64,000 nt of DNA from Hemerocallis citrina (lineage: Eukaryota > Streptophyta > Magnoliopsida > Asparagales > Asphodelaceae), in the NCBI GenBank assembly GCA_017893485.1, contig CM030368.1, positions 111,359,549 to 111,423,548 of the forward strand, given 5' to 3'. Below are positions 60,086-64,000 of this stretch, piece after piece. The position numbers and the translations under genes were made by a program. Every line of letters starts with the position of its first letter. Position 1 is the stretch's first letter. The notes under the pieces are model-generated. The model did no database searches and had not been told where the DNA came from. It saw only the letters and a program-made list of their open reading frames with translations.

Positions 60086-61325
60086 ATGGCTAGAAGAGGT
60101 GCTTCATCTTCTCGTGCTGGGGATGATCAGTCTGTTAAGCCAACTGTTGCACAAATGATGCAAATGCAGCGTGAGCACAATGAACTGATGATGCGGATGC
60201 AATGGGAACATAATGAACTGATGAGGGTGGCTTTGGAAGCTTCCAACAGGGAACCCGTTGTACCTGCACCCGGATTGCTGCCGCCGAGACCTAGAAATGT
60301 AGCAGATTTCATGATGCTTCATCCAGATAAATTCTCGGGCACTGAAGGTCCGCTTGAAGCCGAGCAATGTCTTATTCGAACTACACAGCTATTGACCGTA
60401 ACACGAATCTCGGATGTCGATTGTGTGGATGTCGTGAGCATCCAACTCGTTAATCTTGCCCACATCTGGTGGCAAGCTGAAGCTGAACAATTGGGGCAAC
60501 CATCCTCTGGGCGACCTTTATTGAGAGCTTCCTCACGAAGTTCTTTCCTAATGCCACCAAGAATGAAATGGAATGACAGTTTGTCTCACTAACCCAGGTT
60601 CGTAAGATAGTGTTTATCCATGTTTTCGTTGTTATTTCATAAAGTGCCGACGTTAAACTAAACACTGTCTTGAATCAGGGGAGTCGGACCGTGGATGAGT
60701 ACGCTGCGGAATTCACCCGACTGAGTCGTTTTGCTACTTCTATGGTAGCGAATGATGAAGATAGAGGCCGTTGTTTCTTGTTGAGCTTGGATATTGAGAT
60801 TCAGGATTTCCTAGCTGCCTTGCGACTTCGTTCTTATGCTGATATCCTGGATTCTACTAGAATTCAGGAGCAGACTAGTACGAGGAAGCGTGCCATTCAG
60901 CGATCTGTTCTGCCTCCTGCTATTGCCGGGTCTTCTGGATGACATATTCGGAGGCCGGTGCCGACCCCTCTTGCTAGGACCTTGCTGTGTGCACCTGCTG
61001 CTCCGAGGTCGGTTTAGACTTGCAGTTTTTGTCGCAAGGTTGGGCATCTGCAGAGGGATTGCAGACTAGCCAATCACCTGTGCCTTGCTTGTGGAGGGAG
61101 TGATCATACGGTCCGAGACTGCACCAGGAATAGATTCCCTACTCCGTCTAGGGGGCCAGCTCAGCAGAGGCGTTAGCTCTAGGTCAGAGCAGACCACCTT
61201 TCCCACCGCCGAGGCAAGTTCCTTATCAGATGAGGGATAGTGCACCAGTAGGAGGACCAGCTCTAGGTGGAGGATGTGGCCAGGCTTACTCCCTAACCAC
61301 TGAAGGAGTGGTTATAGGTATTCAG
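60086..61325 (+). pseudogene. gag: gag of A3, decayed
   Basis: The start at 60086 (MARRGASSSRAG) is chosen by match with A1, although an upstream in-frame ATG exists at 60071. A repeat-rich segment (QMQREHNELMMRMQWEHNEL) differs from A1. The gag core follows: MMLHPDKFSGTEGPLEAE and NLAHIWWQAEAEQL. A frameshift occurs near 60500 and a TGA at 60574-60576 (M-E-stop-Q). Exon 1 ends FVSLTQ at 60597. Exon 2 (from 60679) reads GSRTVDEYAAEFTRLSRF. Further stops are at 60940 and near 61015. Zinc knuckles CSFCRKVGHLQRDC (61021-61062) and CLACGGSDHTVRDC (61081-61122) are intact. The end, LTTEGVVIG (61285-61310), meets the same AG|GTAT donor as A1. No protease follows. Confidence 0.87.
60598..60678 (+). 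other. apparent 81-nt intron inside gag of A3
   Basis: CCCAG|GTTCGT ... TTGAATCAG|GGG, phase 0, between SLTQ and GSRT. It is the same junction as the 79-nt intron of A1. Confidence 0.7.
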
Positions 61326-62017
61326 CAATAGAGTTGTTTTGTTTATTATTCTTCCTTTTTACATTCTTGCAACCGTTATTCACTCTTGCATCATTTATCC
61401 CTTCTGCATCTTGCATTTATTTCATTTATTAATTCATTATTGAGTATCATGCTAGTTATTCCTTCCCTACCATACCTCTTCAAATTTCAGTAGTACCACC
61501 CTACTCGTTTTTCTGCCTTCATATTCAATCCACCCATGCTTTATTCTCTTTCGTCTCTTGTAGTCATTCTCATTCGTTGATTTCTTATTGAGTGTAAATT
61601 CATTCTTTTTCTACCTATATTATCTTTGACTCTGGTATTATCCATTTTCCTACCTATTCAGTTCATCGATCTTCCTCATGTGGTCTACAACGACATGTCA
61701 ACAGCGTGGAGCATGACCATCAGAGTGACGCAGTGGAAGCGTGGTGGGGCCATAACCCACAGGCCCCCGGATTCTCTTGTTGCTTCTCCTTCATTGCATT
61801 GCTTACTCCCTTACTCTTACATTTGCAGTGTCATCACTCTTTTAATCTTTATTTAACATCATTCTAGATCGCTCACTTCTCATCCATGTCCTTTCTAATT
61901 CTGGTGTTGCCACCATTTTGCCTCTTTTCCCTTCATTCTCTGTTTTGTTATTTCACAAGTTTACTTTTGCTTAGTCTTACGTGCCGCCTGAGCATATTTC
62001 GAGGACAAAATTTTGTT
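61326..62017 (+). other. 3' untranslated part of A3
   Basis: It is pyrimidine-rich with no protein similarity. It may include the remains of the gag-protease intron. The open frame at 61626-61856 is explained by the tRNA fragment and its surroundings. Confidence 0.6.
61719..61772 (+). pseudogene. 5' fragment of initiator tRNA-Met
   Basis: The 54 bases begin ATCAGAGTGACGCAGTGG and continue GTGGTGGGGCCATAACCC with the CAT anticodon at 61751-61753. Against the plant initiator tRNA-Met sequence as I remember it, 49 of 54 positions agree. The acceptor 5' strand, D arm, anticodon arm and start of the T arm are present; matching stops after GGAT, so the T loop (B box) and 3' acceptor strand are missing. 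It cannot be a working tRNA gene. This is the same tRNA whose 3' end matches the PBS of A3. Confidence 0.85.
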
Positions 62018-62033
62018 GTAAGGTGGGTAGGAT
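62018..62033 (+). promoter_or_regulatory. polypurine tract region of A3
   Basis: GTAAGGTGGGTAGGAT directly precedes the 3' LTR. The upstream GAGGACAAAATTTTGTTG phrase is typical of Ty3/gypsy elements. Confidence 0.8.
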
Positions 62034-62291
62034 TGTAACCCCATTCCCGCCAATAAGTATATTCCGTGTATTTTCTATAATTTGATTTTTTTCAAATTTA
62101 TTTTGTGCTAAATTCGTTTTGGATCTTCTACTAAAGTGTTTTTCTAAACAACAATTATGTTTATTTCGAATGATGATATATTTTAACTTTATTTTCTATT
62201 CCTAATTGATCGACTATTTATATTTTAGCCCAAATCAAATATATTATTACTATTTGGATTTTTATAAATTTGTTAAACTCAAATTCCATCT

Positions 62292-62379
<88 letters not shown>

Positions 62380-63321
62380 ATTATTACTATTATTATTATT
62401 ATCATTACTATTATTGTTATTATTATAATTATTATTATTAGTATTACTTTTATTGTTATTGTTATTATTATTATTTTAAAGTACAACCAAGTATATTATT
62501 TATATATGACTATTCTAATTATTCGCGAAAAGATACATGTTAATCTAATTGTATTCTTTCAATTAGTTTTTTTTCCTATTGAACATTGTGAAATTTTGTT
62601 ATACAGTCCATTTAAATATTTGGTGTATTGAGTTCCCTAATTTAATCTACTATCATTCTAACTGTTTATCCAATTTATTCTAAACCCAATATCCATTTTT
62701 ATTGGATCCAAACCTTATACCCAATAATCCAATGTCATATATATCCTATAAATACTAACCTACCCTAACCCCTAACCTAACCCTAGCCGCCCGTACTGTT
62801 CAACCCCCTCTCTCATCCCTTCAGCCGCTCCTCGTCTCCGCCACTCCACCCCGCATCTCCTCCTTCCTCTGTTTCCTCCCTAAAACAGAGTGCCCCCATC
62901 GCCCCCCCCCTGCGCGGCGTCACTGCCCTGTTCGACCACCTCGCGACCTCTCGTCGCCTCGCCATTACCCTCGTCAACCCAGCGCCTCATCGAACCCATT
63001 TAACTTCCCCTGTTACCTCTGATCTCCAATCGAACCCATCGAAACTCGCGTTGCTATGCTCCTCGACCACCCCTTCGACCGTTGCCTCAGCCTTCCCCCG
63101 CTCAGTCAACGACCGCCGCTCGTCGTCCAACCCATCACCGCTGCCGAAGTCGAGCCGAAGTCCTCGCTATTTTTCGCTGTCTATTATGATTGACTATACG
63201 TCCATTCTATGTGTAGTTGATCTTTTGTCTGCTATTCTCTGGGAGTTTTGCCATTTTCTGTTTTGTACGGCTATTGCTGATTAGGTTGTTTTGTTGGTTG
63301 CTGTGTGGTGGGGATTGCTAT
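62034..63321 (+). repeat. 3' LTR of A3, interrupted by N
   Basis: It starts TGTAACCCCATTCCCGCC and follows the 5' LTR up to GGGGATTGCTAT. The remaining 2.4 kb should lie beyond N, outside the window. Confidence 0.9.
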
Positions 63322-64000
63322 TGTAACACCCCGAATTTTTTTAATGATTTGTACCTAAACTAAATTCTACTATTAATAAAAAAAATTATTTTTTCTTATG
63401 ATTTAAATTATTATATTTATTTATAACTAGCTTGACATACAAATATATGGGTATATATGTGTATTTTTGTGTTGGGCTTGAATTGGACCAACATGACAAA
63501 CAAAACAAAAATATATATATATAAAGAGGCCCATTGTTGGTCGGCCATACCATGAGAAGTGGAAGGAAAAGCACATGGTTTTGCAAAAAACCACTTGCTT
63601 ATCATCTCAAGCTATCCTCTCCCACTCCTTATTTATTAACACCCCCTCCTCACTCTGCTATACTCTCTAGTTCTGAAATATTCTAAGGAAAAAAAAAAGA
63701 GAAGAAAAGAGAAAAGAAAGAGGGAGGGAGAGCTAGGGAAAGAGACCAAGAGGAGAAGAAGGAGCCATTCTTGGAGGGGTGATTCAAGAGGAGGTAGATC
63801 AAGCCATTTCAACTACAAGAAACACTACAAGGTGGGTGTTTCTAATCTCTATGTTTGTTCTTTGCATATTGAATGATGATTATAGTGACTGAAAATGACA
63901 TGCATGCTATACATTGAACATTAATAACTCAGTTTGTGTTAAGATATCCAAAACAGAAAATCCTGTTGAAAACTGAAATCTTTGCTGTTAGTTTGTAGCC
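63322..64000 (+). repeat. LTR of element N, right part outside window
   Basis: It starts TGTAACACCCCGAATTT inside the 3' LTR of A3 (left flank GCTAT, 63317-63321). A TATA box, a purine-rich leader (63690-63780) and a donor-like AAG|GTGGGT at about 63830 follow. No start codon for a recognisable protein is seen. Confidence 0.75.
63517..63526 (+). promoter_or_regulatory. TATA box of N
   Basis: TATATAAAGA, about 200 bp into the LTR, as in fragment F. Confidence 0.6.

Noticed and set aside
61719..61772. Working tRNA gene
   Set aside because: The T loop and 3' acceptor strand are missing, so it is only a fragment.

Overview
The window is plant nuclear DNA, probably from a eudicot with a large, repeat-rich genome. 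It is AT-rich and full of (TA)n tracts. It consists of nested LTR retrotransposons, one Mutator-like (MULE) transposon, one TRIM and one fold-back MITE. I see no intact host gene, no rRNA and no complete tRNA. Every recognisable coding region (gag, protease, reverse transcriptase, RNase H, integrase, MULE transposase, plant mobile domain protein) is broken by stops, frameshifts or insertions. Organism and clade names are inference; the element structures are read from the sequence.

Layout. 1-6169: minus-strand Ty3/gypsy element A1 (partial RT, protease, gag with two apparent introns, PBS, 3.6-kb 5' LTR), inserted in plus-strand LTR B (to 7141). 7142-18357: LTR E, split by a 3456-bp solo LTR (A2, 7271-10726, duplication TATAT) and a 4520-bp solo LTR (C1, 11977-16496, duplication AGTTT). 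18358-19398: minus LTR fragment F and a TA tract. 19399-19758: hairpin MITE. 19784-27467: minus LTR D, carrying a 1.2-kb TRIM (21237-22427) and solo LTR C2 (22757-26671). 27468-~34895: decayed MULE with a transposase on the plus strand and a plant mobile domain (PMD) gene on the minus strand, the latter split by solo LTR M1 (30782-33716, duplication GAGTA). 34896-35891: LTR fragment of another kind. From 35892 to the right edge elements sit inside one another: LTR A4 holds element K, K holds LTR H2, H2 holds element L, L holds element A3, and A3's 3' LTR is cut by element N.

Most LTRs here belong to related groups with very long LTRs (about 2.8-4.5 kb), termini TGTAAC...GGGGCG(T)GACA, a short U3, a GC-rich region after the TATA box and a long U5. 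A1, K and A3 are chromovirus-like Ty3/gypsy elements; A3 keeps gag but no pol. PBSs match initiator tRNA-Met.

The main points for a second look are: (1) a hypervariable short-repeat module at a fixed place in the U5 of six LTR copies, bracketed by TGTACTCGG and CCGAGTACA, with a different repeat in each copy; (2) apparent introns at the gag-protease junction at the same codon phase in A1, K and A3, plus a second one inside gag; (3) a 54-nt 5' fragment of initiator tRNA-Met in the 3' untranslated part of A3; (4) an array of GTCGAC pairs with exact 20-bp spacing in M1; and (5) a hairpin array with apparently compensating stems in the C LTRs.
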